Position numbers and translations under genes: made by a program | Notes under the pieces: model-generated | Told to the model about the DNA's origin: nothing | The model's input: the letters and a program-made list of their open reading frames with translations, nothing else | Databases searched by the model: none | Origin: Chitinispirillales bacterium ANBcel5 | GTDB lineage: Bacteria; Fibrobacterota; Chitinivibrionia; Chitinivibrionales; Chitinispirillaceae | Assembly (NCBI GenBank): GCA_029688955.1 | Contig: JARUKZ010000009.1 | Location: 1-64,000 of the forward strand | Direction of reading: 5' to 3' | Length of the DNA stretch: 64,000 bases | In this document: positions 8,415 to 16,482 of the stretch, in pieces | Layout of the letters: every line of letters starts with the position of its first letter | Numbering within the stretch: position 1 is the stretch's first letter

Positions 8415-10220
8415 ATGACTGATTCTGAAAAGAAGCCTTATGTAGGTGTTGATGCTTCAGGTAATGAAGTTGACCTTTCGGATTTTGAAGAAAGTTACTA
8501 CAAACCCGGTCAAATTGATGAAATACTCAAAGACTACGACAAGTCACTCGAAGGTATTGAAGAGGGACAGGTTGTGCGGGGTAAAATTTTGCGTATCAAT
8601 GATAAGGAAGTTATCGTTGACGTAAACTTTAAGTCGGAAGGTATCATTCCAATTTCCGAATTCAAAAATTATCAGGAATTCAAACCGGGTGATGAAATAG
8701 ATGTTTTTCTCGAGCAGGTTGAGGATAGCGAGGGACAAATTATTCTCTCAAAATCACGTGCAGACTTTCTCAGGGTCTGGGACAGCATTTACAATGCTTA
8801 TGAAGAGCAGGAAACTGTTGAAGGAAGACTTGTTAGAAGAATCAAAGGTGGAGTGGTCGTTGACCTGTTTGGTGTCGATGCCTTCTTACCCGGATCACAA
8901 ATAGATCTCAGACAAATCCCCGATATGGATGCCATTATCGGTGAAACTTTCAAATTCCGCGTTATTAAAGTAAATAAAGCAAGAAGAAACATCGTGGTTT
9001 CACGCAGAGTTATTCTGGAAGAAAATCGTTATGCAATGCGTGAAAAAATACTTGCAGAGCTTGAGAAAAATCAGGTTCGCGAAGGAACCGTTAAAAATAT
9101 CACCGACTTTGGTGCCTTTATCGACCTTGGTGGTGTAGATGGACTGCTTCACATTACCGATATGTCATGGGGAAGAGTTAATCATCCTTCAGAAATCGTA
9201 GCTCTGGGTGATAAACTCAATGTAAAAGTCCTCGATTACAACGAAAATAAAGAACGTATCTCACTGGGACTCAAGCAGCTTACTGAACATCCATGGAAGG
9301 GAATTGAGGAAAAATTCCCCGAAGGATCAAAAGTGCGCGGTAAAATCGTTTCTATTACCGATTACGGTGCTTTTATGGAACTTGAAAAAGGAATCGAAGG
9401 ATTAATTCATATCTCTGAGATGTCCTGGACTCAGCACATTAAACATCCTTCCAAAATTGTTGGAATCGGTGATATTGTGGAAGCAGTTGTACTTAAAATT
9501 GACAAAGACAGCCAGAAAATCTCTCTTGGATTCAAGCAGCTCGAACCGGATCCATGGGAAAATGTACCATCAGAATTCCCTGTCGGTACTATTGTAAGTG
9601 GAAAGGTACGAAACATCGCCGCCTTTGGAGCTTTCATTGAACTGAAAGAGGGCGTAGACGGACTGATTCACATCTCTGATATGTCCTGGACCAAGAAAAT
9701 CAACCACCCTGGTGAAGTACTGAAAAAAGGCGATACCGTAGAGGTGAAGGTGCTTGATATCGATCAGGATAAAAGAAGAATTTCCCTTGGGGTTAAACAG
9801 CTTACAGAGGATCCCTGGACAGAACTTGCTCAGGAATTTACTGTAGGAACAGAGATTGAAGAGTGTGAAATCGCAAGAATTCTTGATAGGGGAGTGATTG
9901 TAAACATTGCACCCGATGTTGAAGGATTTATACCTCTCAATCAGCTTGGTCAGGAAGTTAACCATCCATCAGCAATATTTAAAGTGGGCGATAAGATTCC
10001 TGGAAAAGTAGTTGAGTTTGATCTTGAAGGACGTAAAATTGTCCTCAGTGTCAATGAGTATTTTAAAGAAAAAGACTCCTCGTTGTTGGAACAGCACAAG
10101 GCAGCATTTCCTGTGTCTGAGGAACAACAACAGGCAGCTAAACCTGAAGCACCAGAAGCTACTGCTGAAGAATCCGCAGAGGAGAAATCTGAAGAAGGTA
10201 GTGAAGGTAAAGAAGAATAA
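8415..10220 (+). CDS. rpsA: 30S ribosomal protein S1
   Basis: RNA-binding ribosomal protein that brings mRNA to the 30S subunit. Six S1 (OB-fold) repeats are readable, starting near residues 50, 135, 218, 302, 388 and 475. Repeats 3-5 carry the classic pattern with GAFIDL or GAFIEL and GLLHIT or GLIHIS followed by MSW. The last 30 residues are Ala/Glu-rich and acidic. The start is the ATG at 8415, 9 nt after GGGAG; an in-frame ATG 21 nt upstream precedes the ribosome binding site. 601 residues, in the usual range for six-domain S1. A strong terminator follows 30 nt after the stop. Confidence 0.97.
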   Translation: MTDSEKKPYVGVDASGNEVDLSDFEESYYKPGQIDEILKDYDKSLEGIEEGQVVRGKILRINDKEVIVDVNFKSEGIIPISEFKNYQEFKPGDEIDVFLEQVEDSEGQIILSKSRADFLRVWDSIYNAYEEQETVEGRLVRRIKGGVVVDLFGVDAFLPGSQIDLRQIPDMDAIIGETFKFRVIKVNKARRNIVVSRRVILEENRYAMREKILAELEKNQVREGTVKNITDFGAFIDLGGVDGLLHITDMSWGRVNHPSEIVALGDKLNVKVLDYNENKERISLGLKQLTEHPWKGIEEKFPEGSKVRGKIVSITDYGAFMELEKGIEGLIHISEMSWTQHIKHPSKIVGIGDIVEAVVLKIDKDSQKISLGFKQLEPDPWENVPSEFPVGTIVSGKVRNIAAFGAFIELKEGVDGLIHISDMSWTKKINHPGEVLKKGDTVEVKVLDIDQDKRRISLGVKQLTEDPWTELAQEFTVGTEIEECEIARILDRGVIVNIAPDVEGFIPLNQLGQEVNHPSAIFKVGDKIPGKVVEFDLEGRKIVLSVNEYFKEKDSSLLEQHKAAFPVSEEQQQAAKPEAPEATAEESAEEKSEEGSEGKEE

Positions 10221-10250
10221 AGGCAGCTCTAACTCGCTGTACTTCATACA

Positions 10251-10288
10251 GGAACGGGTGGTTCAAACGAATCATCCGTTCCTTTTTT
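10251..10288 (+). terminator. Intrinsic terminator of rpsA
   Basis: A 14-bp stem (with two G-U pairs) from GGAACGGGTGGTTC and GAATCATCCGTTCC, AAAC loop, followed by six T residues. It lies 30 nt past the rpsA stop codon. Confidence 0.9.
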
Positions 10289-10669
10289 CAAAGCACCTTT
10301 TCCATTGAACTGCTACCTTCAGGTTATTAAGTGTACCATTAATGGGGAGATACCTACCTGGGATTAATGCCGTAACCTACCATATGTTTGTTTAGGCAAA
10401 CACACCAATTCATCATCCCCCTAATAAACATACGCTATATCAAATTTACCGGCACTAACCATATAATACTTCGTTAAGAATTTTGGCTTAGAATGGGCTT
10501 TCCTACCTTACGCTCTCTGCCGTAGCCCCGGGTGCCGGCGCAAAAAAGGAATCCAAGCGCTGAAGGCGCGGCATATTCTTGTGGTATTTGGTGTTGCAGG
10601 AATAATAATATCACAACCCTTTTTTTAATTTTTACTTCACAATGTTAAGTAAATTGGACTCTGTTTTTT
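10289..10669. other. Intergenic, no gene seen; REP-like hairpin
   Basis: There is no gene with start signals here. The stretch includes GCCCCGGGTGCCGGCGC (10525-10541) and a small hairpin GCGC-TGAAG-GCGC (10557-10569) resembling REP-like palindromes. This gap leads into the 42-bp tandem array. Confidence 0.45.
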
Positions 10670-11030
10670 CATTTCTAAGTCACTTAGGAGCTTCATTAGA
10701 ACCCTTTTTTTGATTGCTAAGTCACTTAGAAGCCTCATTAGAACCCTTTTTTTCATTTCTAAGTCACTTAGGAGCTTCATTAGAACCCTTTTTTTCATTT
10801 CTAAGTCACTTAGGAGCCAAAATTAGAACCCTTTTTTTGATTGCTAAGTCGCTTAGGAGCCAAAATTAGAACCCTTTTTTCATTTCTAAGTCACTTAGAA
10901 GCCTCGTTAGAACCCTTTTTTTCATTTCTAAGTCGCTTAGGAGCCTCATTAGAACCCTTTTTTTTATTTCTAAGTCACTTAGGAGCCAAAATCAGAACCC
11001 TTTTTTTGATTGCTAAGTCGCTTTTAAGAC
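10670..11030. repeat. Tandem array, nine copies of a 42-bp unit with an internal palindrome
   Basis: The landmark CTAAGT recurs at 10675, 10717, 10759, 10801, 10844, 10886, 10928, 10970 and 11013, so the period is 42 bp (twice 43). Each unit carries CTAAGTCACTTAG, a palindrome with 6-bp arms around one base (some copies read TCG and keep 5-bp arms). A TTAGAACCC box and a run of six to eight T follow. Two unit variants are interspersed, one with CATTTC and one with TGATTG before the palindrome. Frames through it give 14-residue repeats, but there is no ribosome binding site and no sign of a real protein. There are no unique spacers, so it is not CRISPR. Confidence 0.9.
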
Positions 11031-11259
11031 CAGTTGAACAGTCTTTTGATCAAAATGTTGCTAATTAAGGTAATTTTTTGTTGCTTGGGAAAGAATTTTA
11101 GAAAAGGGATGCAGAGATCTTTTTTACTCCCATATCTTGAATCTATTCCCCGTGATCCTATTCCTCAACGCTCTTCTTCCCAGGCATCTTCTGTCCTGCG
11201 GAAAAATCGCGCGTTGCTCCTAAGCTGACGCTCTCTAATATTTTTCATATTTCTTGAAT

Positions 11260-12021
11260 TTAATTTATATACCCGTATCCTTGTTGGTTGCTGGTAATTT
11301 TTAACCCGTTCTCATCAACGATTTTTTTCCCTGTTAGCGGATGATCATTGATTAAATTACCAACGAATTCCCAGCGATTATTTGAATTTTTTACAGTACG
11401 AGTAGAAAAGGTGCTTCCAGCCTTATACCATACAAGAATCGAGTAAACTCTAATAACAACACTGTCATATATTGATAATGCGACATTGTATTCTAAAGCA
11501 CCATTTTTATGTTTGGTACGAGTATTCTTTGAGACATTATACCAAAACTGTCTTGTTGCATCATAGAGGTCAATTTCACTTAAGGATGTTGAATAGGTGC
11601 GATTAAGGAAAAATGTCATGTACTTTTCGTTTATTTCATTAATGCATACAGGAATAGAACCGTGTAATCGTTCGATTTCTCGTATAGTTAATCTGCCGTT
11701 TTCAATTCCATGACCCCTGACTACATTTGTAAGGTTGTCAATACCTATTGTATCTATAATTGCAGCTTCAACTTCAAAGGCTGATTTTTCAGATTCCAAG
11801 CCGTATCGTAATATTTCAATTACAGGTTCTTTGCCTTTTAATCGAATTTCTTTGATTTTTTGATTCTTTGCAGATTCTTTTGAAGTTGTGTTCAGATGAT
11901 AAAATGCACGATTATTTCCGGAAGCTTTTCCTACATAGAAAATTACATCATTAAAAGGATCTATCAATGCATACACGTAATAGCCTAAAGCATTCTGAAC
12001 CTTTTTATCAAATCTGTTCAT
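11260..12021 (-). CDS. GIY-YIG superfamily nuclease-like protein (LEM-3/COG3680 type)
   Basis: A 253-residue protein. The N-terminal 100 residues fit a GIY-YIG fold of the LEM-3-like branch: YVYALIDP (residues 15-22) and FYVGKASG (28-35) are the two core strands, with Arg38 and His42 in the helix and Glu83 or Glu85 in FEVEAAII as the likely metal-binding glutamate. The C-terminal 150 residues are not recognised and contain WEFVGNLINDHPLTGKKIV, reminiscent of DNA-binding modules but not assignable. Predicted nuclease; cellular role unknown. GAGG lies 10 nt upstream of the ATG. It stands alone between repeat arrays, together with a methyltransferase gene, in what looks like an accessory islet. 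Confidence 0.7.
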   Translation of the reverse strand: MNRFDKKVQNALGYYVYALIDPFNDVIFYVGKASGNNRAFYHLNTTSKESAKNQKIKEIRLKGKEPVIEILRYGLESEKSAFEVEAAIIDTIGIDNLTNVVRGHGIENGRLTIREIERLHGSIPVCINEINEKYMTFFLNRTYSTSLSEIDLYDATRQFWYNVSKNTRTKHKNGALEYNVALSIYDSVVIRVYSILVWYKAGSTFSTRTVKNSNNRWEFVGNLINDHPLTGKKIVDENGLKITSNQQGYGYIN

Positions 12022-12078
12022 TTAAATAAAACCTCAAAATATTCGCTTAAACTTTCATCTTTCTTTTTCTGCTCTCTC

Positions 12079-12099
12079 AGCCAGCCATGACGGCTGGCT
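12079..12099. other. Perfect hairpin between methyltransferase and GIY-YIG genes
   Basis: AGCCAGCC, loop ATGAC, GGCTGGCT: 8-bp stem without a following T-run. On the minus strand it is preceded by CACATAACAGCAG. It could be a weak terminator, an RNA stability element or a decayed recombination site; see findings. Confidence 0.45.
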
Positions 12100-12130
12100 T
12101 CTGCTGTTATGTGAAGCAGTGCCACTGTTT

Positions 12131-12763
12131 TTATATTTTTTTAGTTACAACAAATGCTAAGGGTATTTTACCTTTTATTATCTTAAATTCGATTATTTTG
12201 TATTTATTAGATTCTGTAAAATTTTCAAATTCACTTATAGACCATTTTTGATAAGCTTTAAAACCTACTATTGACATTAAACTTGATATGAATCTAGTAA
12301 TAAGGTTTTCACCATGGCAATATGTTGGTGCAATCAATATACCATTAGGTTTTAGTACCTTATATACAGATGACAATGCTCTTTCTGGGTTAATCATAAT
12401 ATGTAAAACATTTGATGCTATAACAATATCAAATGACTCTTCCATATAATCTAACTCATATGCATCTTGTACTTCAAATTTTATATTTTTAATTTTTGTT
12501 TTATTTAATTTTTCATTTGCTACATTTACCATCTCAGGAGATATATCACAACCATATACTTTATTTGCTTTTTCAGCTATCTCTAAAGTAATAATTCCTG
12601 TACCCGATGCTATTTCTAAAACATCTTTAGATGAATCAATGTATTCGAGAATATATCCTATTAGCAGATTATATGTCGGTTTAATTTTTTGTATTAATGA
12701 ATCATATTTCTTTGCATAATTGTCCCAAAAATTCTTCTCTTTATTTTGTCTATCTTTACTCAT
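12131..12763 (-). CDS. Class I SAM-dependent methyltransferase
   Basis: A 210-residue methyltransferase of the UbiE/type-11 kind. The SAM-binding loop is VLEIASGTGIITLEIAE (about residue 46), followed by VYGCDISPEM (acidic residue binding the ribose), then FEVQDAYELDYMEESFDIVIASNVLHI (motifs II-III) and LKPNGILIAPTY. The substrate cannot be told from sequence. A strong AAGGGGGGGG lies upstream of the ATG. The gene is visibly more AT-rich and richer in AAA/ATA codons than its neighbours, which suggests horizontal acquisition, perhaps from a low-GC Firmicute-like donor (inference). No partner genes adjoin it. Confidence 0.8.
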   Translation of the reverse strand: MSKDRQNKEKNFWDNYAKKYDSLIQKIKPTYNLLIGYILEYIDSSKDVLEIASGTGIITLEIAEKANKVYGCDISPEMVNVANEKLNKTKIKNIKFEVQDAYELDYMEESFDIVIASNVLHIMINPERALSSVYKVLKPNGILIAPTYCHGENLITRFISSLMSIVGFKAYQKWSISEFENFTESNKYKIIEFKIIKGKIPLAFVVTKKI

Positions 12764-12803
12764 ATAACACCCCCCCTTAGTGGCATTGAATATAAAATTT
12801 AAG

Positions 12804-12870
12804 GATTCTTTGTGAAATGCACCAAAAGCACCATCTTTGGCACCATCCGCGGACCAATTTACAAAGAATC
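12804..12870. repeat. Inverted repeat upstream of the methyltransferase gene
   Basis: GATTCTTTGTGAAAT (12804-12818) is matched by an inverse copy AATTTACAAAGAATC (12856-12870) with one indel. The 38-bp interval contains further CACCA repeats. It lies in the 5' region of the leftward methyltransferase gene and could form a long hairpin in its leader. Confidence 0.55.
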
Positions 12871-12893
12871 ATGTTGAACAGAGCCGCTGTTTA

Positions 12894-13204
12894 CGTGCAT
12901 TTCGTGTTCAACATCTTATCATCTTCCCCTCAACGAACAGAAGCTTAAATCACCAAACTGTGAACTATAATCAAAGTTCCCCATTCCCCCCAATTTCTTG
13001 TTTTTTCGTGCATTTCGTGTTCAACATCTTATCATCTTCCCATCAACGAACAGAACCTTAACCAACAAACTGTGATCTCTAATCAAAGCTCCCCTTTTTC
13101 CCCAATTTCTTGTTTTTTTTCGTGCCTTTCGTGGTTAACATCCCATCTTATTCCCAAAGAACAGAAGCTCAAACCACAAAACTGTGATCTCTAATCAAAG
13201 CACC
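12894..13204. repeat. Tandem repeat, about 2.75 copies of a 113-114-bp unit
   Basis: CGTGC(A/C)TTTCGTG begins at 12894, 13007 and 13121. Within each unit the order is the same: TCGTG(T/G)T(C/T)AACATC, then GAACAGAA, then a CAAACTGTGA box, then ATCAAAG. The copies differ by scattered substitutions. No gene is seen in the 461-bp gap 12764-13224 that holds it. The TTTCGTGCATTTCGTG core resembles interspersed repeats seen in many environmental genomes (from memory, not searched). Confidence 0.85.
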
Positions 13205-13224
13205 AGTATTTAGCCATCAGCAAT

Positions 13225-14058
13225 TCAAAAAAGCTTATCGAGGGCAAGAGCTGACAGTCCAGCAAGCATTTCAAATTTTAGTAGTTTTGAAGTTTTAGCA
13301 GCTCTACGGGTAAGTTTGTTTCCAAACAGGTTCAAAAACCATGTCCCGTGTAGTGGTAGAACAAAGAGTGAGCATACAATCACATAGATAAGCCCAAAAT
13401 CACCCAGAGCAAATGGCACAAAGAGCAAAGTCAGGTAGAGCGCAGAAGTAATGACCAGAATCTTTTTAAGGGTGTTTAAGGAAAGAACTGCTGATGTTTT
13501 ATGGCCCGCAGCTTTGTCGCCTTTAAAATCCTGTACATCTTTGACTATTTCGCGGCTAAAATTTAATAAGAAAGCCAGCAACGCAGGAATTAAAAGCTTC
13601 TCCCATCCTGAGTCTGGCAATGTCCCAAAAAGCAGAGCATAAGCGACCAACGTGGCTACTAAAAAATTACCGGCAAGGGGTGTTTTTTTTAAATAGAAGG
13701 CATACAGACTGAGGATTAGCAGTGGAACTAAAGTGGCTCCACTGTGAAATGAGGAGACCAAAAGCGCCGATACCAGAGCAATAACAACCAAAATAAGCGC
13801 ATAAATACTGGCTGCTGATTTTGTGATGAGCCCTCTGGGCAGGGGACGATGTGGGTGATTAATACAATCAGAGGAGATATCATGGATATCATTAATTACA
13901 TTCCCAAACCCTGTAGCAGACATTGCAGCTATCATCAAGAGAGCTGTGCCGGGGAAGTGAAGGTTCATCGAAAGCCAAATGCCAAGAAAAACTGCAAGAC
14001 CAGTCATAACTACATTGGCTAAACGAATTAACTGCAAATAGGGGAGTAGCTTATTCAT
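13225..14058 (-). CDS. UbiA-family prenyltransferase
   Basis: Integral membrane enzyme that transfers a prenyl chain to an acceptor. Both Asp-rich Mg-diphosphate motifs are present: NVINDIHDISSD near residue 54 and DVQDFKGDK near residue 173. About eight or nine hydrophobic helices span the 277 residues. The form resembles the branch annotated as (geranylgeranyl)glycerol-phosphate prenyltransferase and related 4-hydroxybenzoate or chlorophyll-type enzymes, and sequence alone does not decide the acceptor. No ribosome binding site is obvious before the ATG. The gene is divergent from lspA, 98 bp away. Confidence 0.85.
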   Translation of the reverse strand: MNKLLPYLQLIRLANVVMTGLAVFLGIWLSMNLHFPGTALLMIAAMSATGFGNVINDIHDISSDCINHPHRPLPRGLITKSAASIYALILVVIALVSALLVSSFHSGATLVPLLILSLYAFYLKKTPLAGNFLVATLVAYALLFGTLPDSGWEKLLIPALLAFLLNFSREIVKDVQDFKGDKAAGHKTSAVLSLNTLKKILVITSALYLTLLFVPFALGDFGLIYVIVCSLFVLPLHGTWFLNLFGNKLTRRAAKTSKLLKFEMLAGLSALALDKLF

Positions 14059-14155
14059 AAATTATATTTAATTAAATTTTTATACTGCCATTCAATATAC
14101 AAATCGCTTTAATGCTGAAGCAAAAAGCTTTTTTCATTTTTGAGGGAGGGCCTGA

Positions 14156-14746
14156 TTGGGAAAAATAATACTTAAACATAAGTGGCTTATAATGGTTGTG
14201 GTTGCTGCTGTGGGTTTCTTTTTGGACTGGTACACAAAACACCTGGCAGAATCGAAGCTGACGATGGGAGTGCCGGTATCTGTGATAGGTGAGTATTTTC
14301 AATTTTTACTGGTCTATAACAGAGGGGCTTTATTTGGCTTCAATCCCGCTAACTGGATCTCCTGGTTTCCAACAACGTCGTTTTTTCTCGGTTTCTCCGT
14401 TATTGCCGTCATTTTCCTCCTCTTTTATTACCGATCGTTGGCTAAACATGAAATTATTCTTCACTGGGGTTTGGTAATGATTTTACCCGGTGCCCTTGGG
14501 AATATGTTTGACAGGATTATTCATCCCCAAAAGGGTGTTATCGATTTTTTAAAGGTTGGGATATCACAGGATGTTTACTGGCCAATCTTCAATCTGGCAG
14601 ATGTGTATCTGACCATTGGAATCGGATTAATACTACTCAGTTATTTTAAAGAGAGAAGCGAAACAGTTCCAAACCATAGGGAAGTAAGCGCTACTTCCAA
14701 CAGTGCTGAAGAGAAAAAGGTTGAAACTAAGGAAAGTTCTAACTGA
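14156..14746 (+). CDS. lspA: Lipoprotein signal peptidase (signal peptidase II)
   Basis: Aspartyl protease of the inner membrane that cleaves signal peptides of diacylated prolipoproteins. The catalytic motifs are clear: GALGNMFDR (first Asp, near residue 117) and FNLADVYLTIG (second Asp, near residue 144), with the family sequence YNRGALFGF and four membrane helices. The start is a TTG, chosen because GAGGGAGGG lies 5 nt upstream and no ATG fits. About 30 polar residues follow the last helix, longer than usual. The stop codon overlaps the next ATG by one base, so lspA and the pseudouridine synthase gene are translationally coupled. Confidence 0.95.
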   Translation: MGKIILKHKWLIMVVVAAVGFFLDWYTKHLAESKLTMGVPVSVIGEYFQFLLVYNRGALFGFNPANWISWFPTTSFFLGFSVIAVIFLLFYYRSLAKHEIILHWGLVMILPGALGNMFDRIIHPQKGVIDFLKVGISQDVYWPIFNLADVYLTIGIGLILLSYFKERSETVPNHREVSATSNSAEEKKVETKESSN

Positions 14747-15735
14747 TGTCCGATAATGAGGTGTTAAGCTATACCGTTGAATCACAAAAAGTTGGTGAGA
14801 GAATCGACTTTTTTCTCTGCAATGAAATAAAACGCTTCTCAAGATCATCGATTCAGAAGTTAATTGCTGTAGGAAAAGTAACGGTAAATGACAGAGTGGT
14901 TTCAAAAAGTACCAAACTTACTAAAGATGACACCATTCGGGTTGAGCTTGAAGACACCCTGTTTAAAGGGGATACAAGGCCTGAGCCACAGGATATACCT
15001 CTTGAGGTGCTCTATGAAGATCAGCACATCATAGCGGTCAATAAGCCTGCTGGTCTGGTTGTACATCCCGGTAATGGTAATCCAGATCAAACGCTGGTAA
15101 ATGCACTTCTTTTTAAAACAGAAGAGTTATCGGGTGGATCATCGGCAGAGCGGCCCGGTATTGTTCACCGGCTCGATAAGGACACAAGTGGGGTTATTCT
15201 GGTTGCGCGTAACGATGAAGCGCATTTGGAACTGGCCAGGATATTTCTTGAAAGAAAGATAGAGAAAATTTACAACGGTTTTTGTATAGGAACACCACCC
15301 GTTACAGATGGCAGTATCGATCTACCCATTGCGCGAAGCAGGCGTGATCCGTTAAAACGATCTGTGCACATGGGGGGTAAACAGTCGCTTACCGAATACC
15401 ATGTCCATAAATCCAGATGTGGTATCTCCTTTATGCGCTTTAAGCTTCATACAGGCAGAACTCATCAGATACGTGTGCACTGCAGTCATAGCGGATTTCC
15501 CATTTTGGGTGATACGCTATACGGTGGTGGAAGAGAGCGGCTTTTAAGAATTGCACCGATGGAACGAGCTGCAGCGTTTGCCGTGTTTAAAACATTTTCC
15601 AGACAAGCCCTTCATGCCAGATCTCTTCGCTTCATTCACCCTTTCAGTAAAAAGACAATTGAGATCAAAGCACCCTATCCTTGTGACTTTTTAACGGCTA
15701 TGGAGTTATTTGAGGTCGAATCAGGCTCAAGATAA
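14746..15735 (+). CDS. rluD: RluA-family pseudouridine synthase (RluD-like)
   Basis: Isomerises uridines in rRNA (RluD makes 23S helix 69 pseudouridines; exact targets here are inferred). An N-terminal S4 RNA-binding domain (residues 15-70, with RFSRSSIQKLIAVGKVTVND) precedes the catalytic domain. The catalytic aspartate is in HRLDKDTSG (Asp144), followed by RTHQIRVH, another family motif. At 329 residues it is a normal length. It follows lspA with a one-base overlap; this order is common in bacteria. Confidence 0.9.
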   Translation: MSDNEVLSYTVESQKVGERIDFFLCNEIKRFSRSSIQKLIAVGKVTVNDRVVSKSTKLTKDDTIRVELEDTLFKGDTRPEPQDIPLEVLYEDQHIIAVNKPAGLVVHPGNGNPDQTLVNALLFKTEELSGGSSAERPGIVHRLDKDTSGVILVARNDEAHLELARIFLERKIEKIYNGFCIGTPPVTDGSIDLPIARSRRDPLKRSVHMGGKQSLTEYHVHKSRCGISFMRFKLHTGRTHQIRVHCSHSGFPILGDTLYGGGRERLLRIAPMERAAAFAVFKTFSRQALHARSLRFIHPFSKKTIEIKAPYPCDFLTAMELFEVESGSR

Positions 15736-15766
15736 TCCACTCATTGTATTTAGCAGGGGTATAATT

Positions 15767-16285
15767 ATGGCGACACTAAAGCTCCCCAAAGCTCCCTCAG
15801 TGCTCTTTTTCTTCGGTCTTGCAGGGGCGGGAAAGAGCTTTGTAGGGGATGTGGCAGCACGAGCTACAGGCAGGTTTCTTTACCATGCAGATGATGACCT
15901 TACAGATGAAATGAAAAAAGCCTTAACCGAAAAAAGGCGTTTCACAGATGGAATGAGAGATGAATACTTTACCATAATAGCCAAACGAATAAGTGAACTT
16001 CAGAAAACCTACAAGACTCTTATTGTAACACAGGGAGCATATAAACGAAGAAATCGCCGCTTTCTTTCATCCATAATTGAAGACATGGAGATGGTATGGG
16101 TTGATGCTGATGAAAAATTGATTCTAAGCAGACTGCAAGCCCGAAGCGGTATCCTGAGCGCAGAGAGTTTTTTGACCCTGAAAAAAGATTTTGAACCCCC
16201 GTTTGACACCAAAAAAGTAATTATAAACAATAGTACAGAAAAAGAGATACTGGCTCAGCTAAAGCGCTATTACGGAGATTCTTGA
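15767..16285 (+). CDS. Gluconokinase-like P-loop kinase
   Basis: A 172-residue P-loop NTPase with Walker A GLAGAGKS (residues 17-24). The layout is like gluconate and shikimate kinases: a HADDDLTDEMKKAL segment after strand 2, RRFTDGMRDEYF, then LIVTQGAYKRRNR and VWVDADEKLILSRLQAR in the LID region. In GntK proteins the same places read DGDDLH, LTDxDR and CSALK. The substrate is uncertain. The start at 15767 has GGGG 8 nt upstream; frames extending further overlap the preceding gene without a ribosome binding site. Confidence 0.7.
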   Translation: MATLKLPKAPSVLFFFGLAGAGKSFVGDVAARATGRFLYHADDDLTDEMKKALTEKRRFTDGMRDEYFTIIAKRISELQKTYKTLIVTQGAYKRRNRRFLSSIIEDMEMVWVDADEKLILSRLQARSGILSAESFLTLKKDFEPPFDTKKVIINNSTEKEILAQLKRYYGDS

Positions 16286-16482
16286 GTGGGTTTCCGATAA
16301 CAGAAAAAGGGGTTTTAGTAGCCTTTTACTGTTAAAGATGTTTTTTCTGTACTGTGCTCTTACCAAAGCAATCCGTTTTTTTAAAAAAAACCATTTCTTC
16401 CCCTGTATCTTAATTATTTTACTTTGAATTGCCGGTTTCCAGAAAGTACCTCTCTGACTCGTTTCAAAAAGGGGGCAAACTT

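Noticed and set aside
10670-11030. Possible CRISPR array
   Set aside because: The whole 42-bp unit repeats, with no unique spacers, and no cas genes are in the window. The same applies to the array at 60600-61214.
10841-11228. Open frames across and behind the 42-bp array
   Set aside because: Same reason: a by-product of the 42-bp period, with no ribosome binding site.
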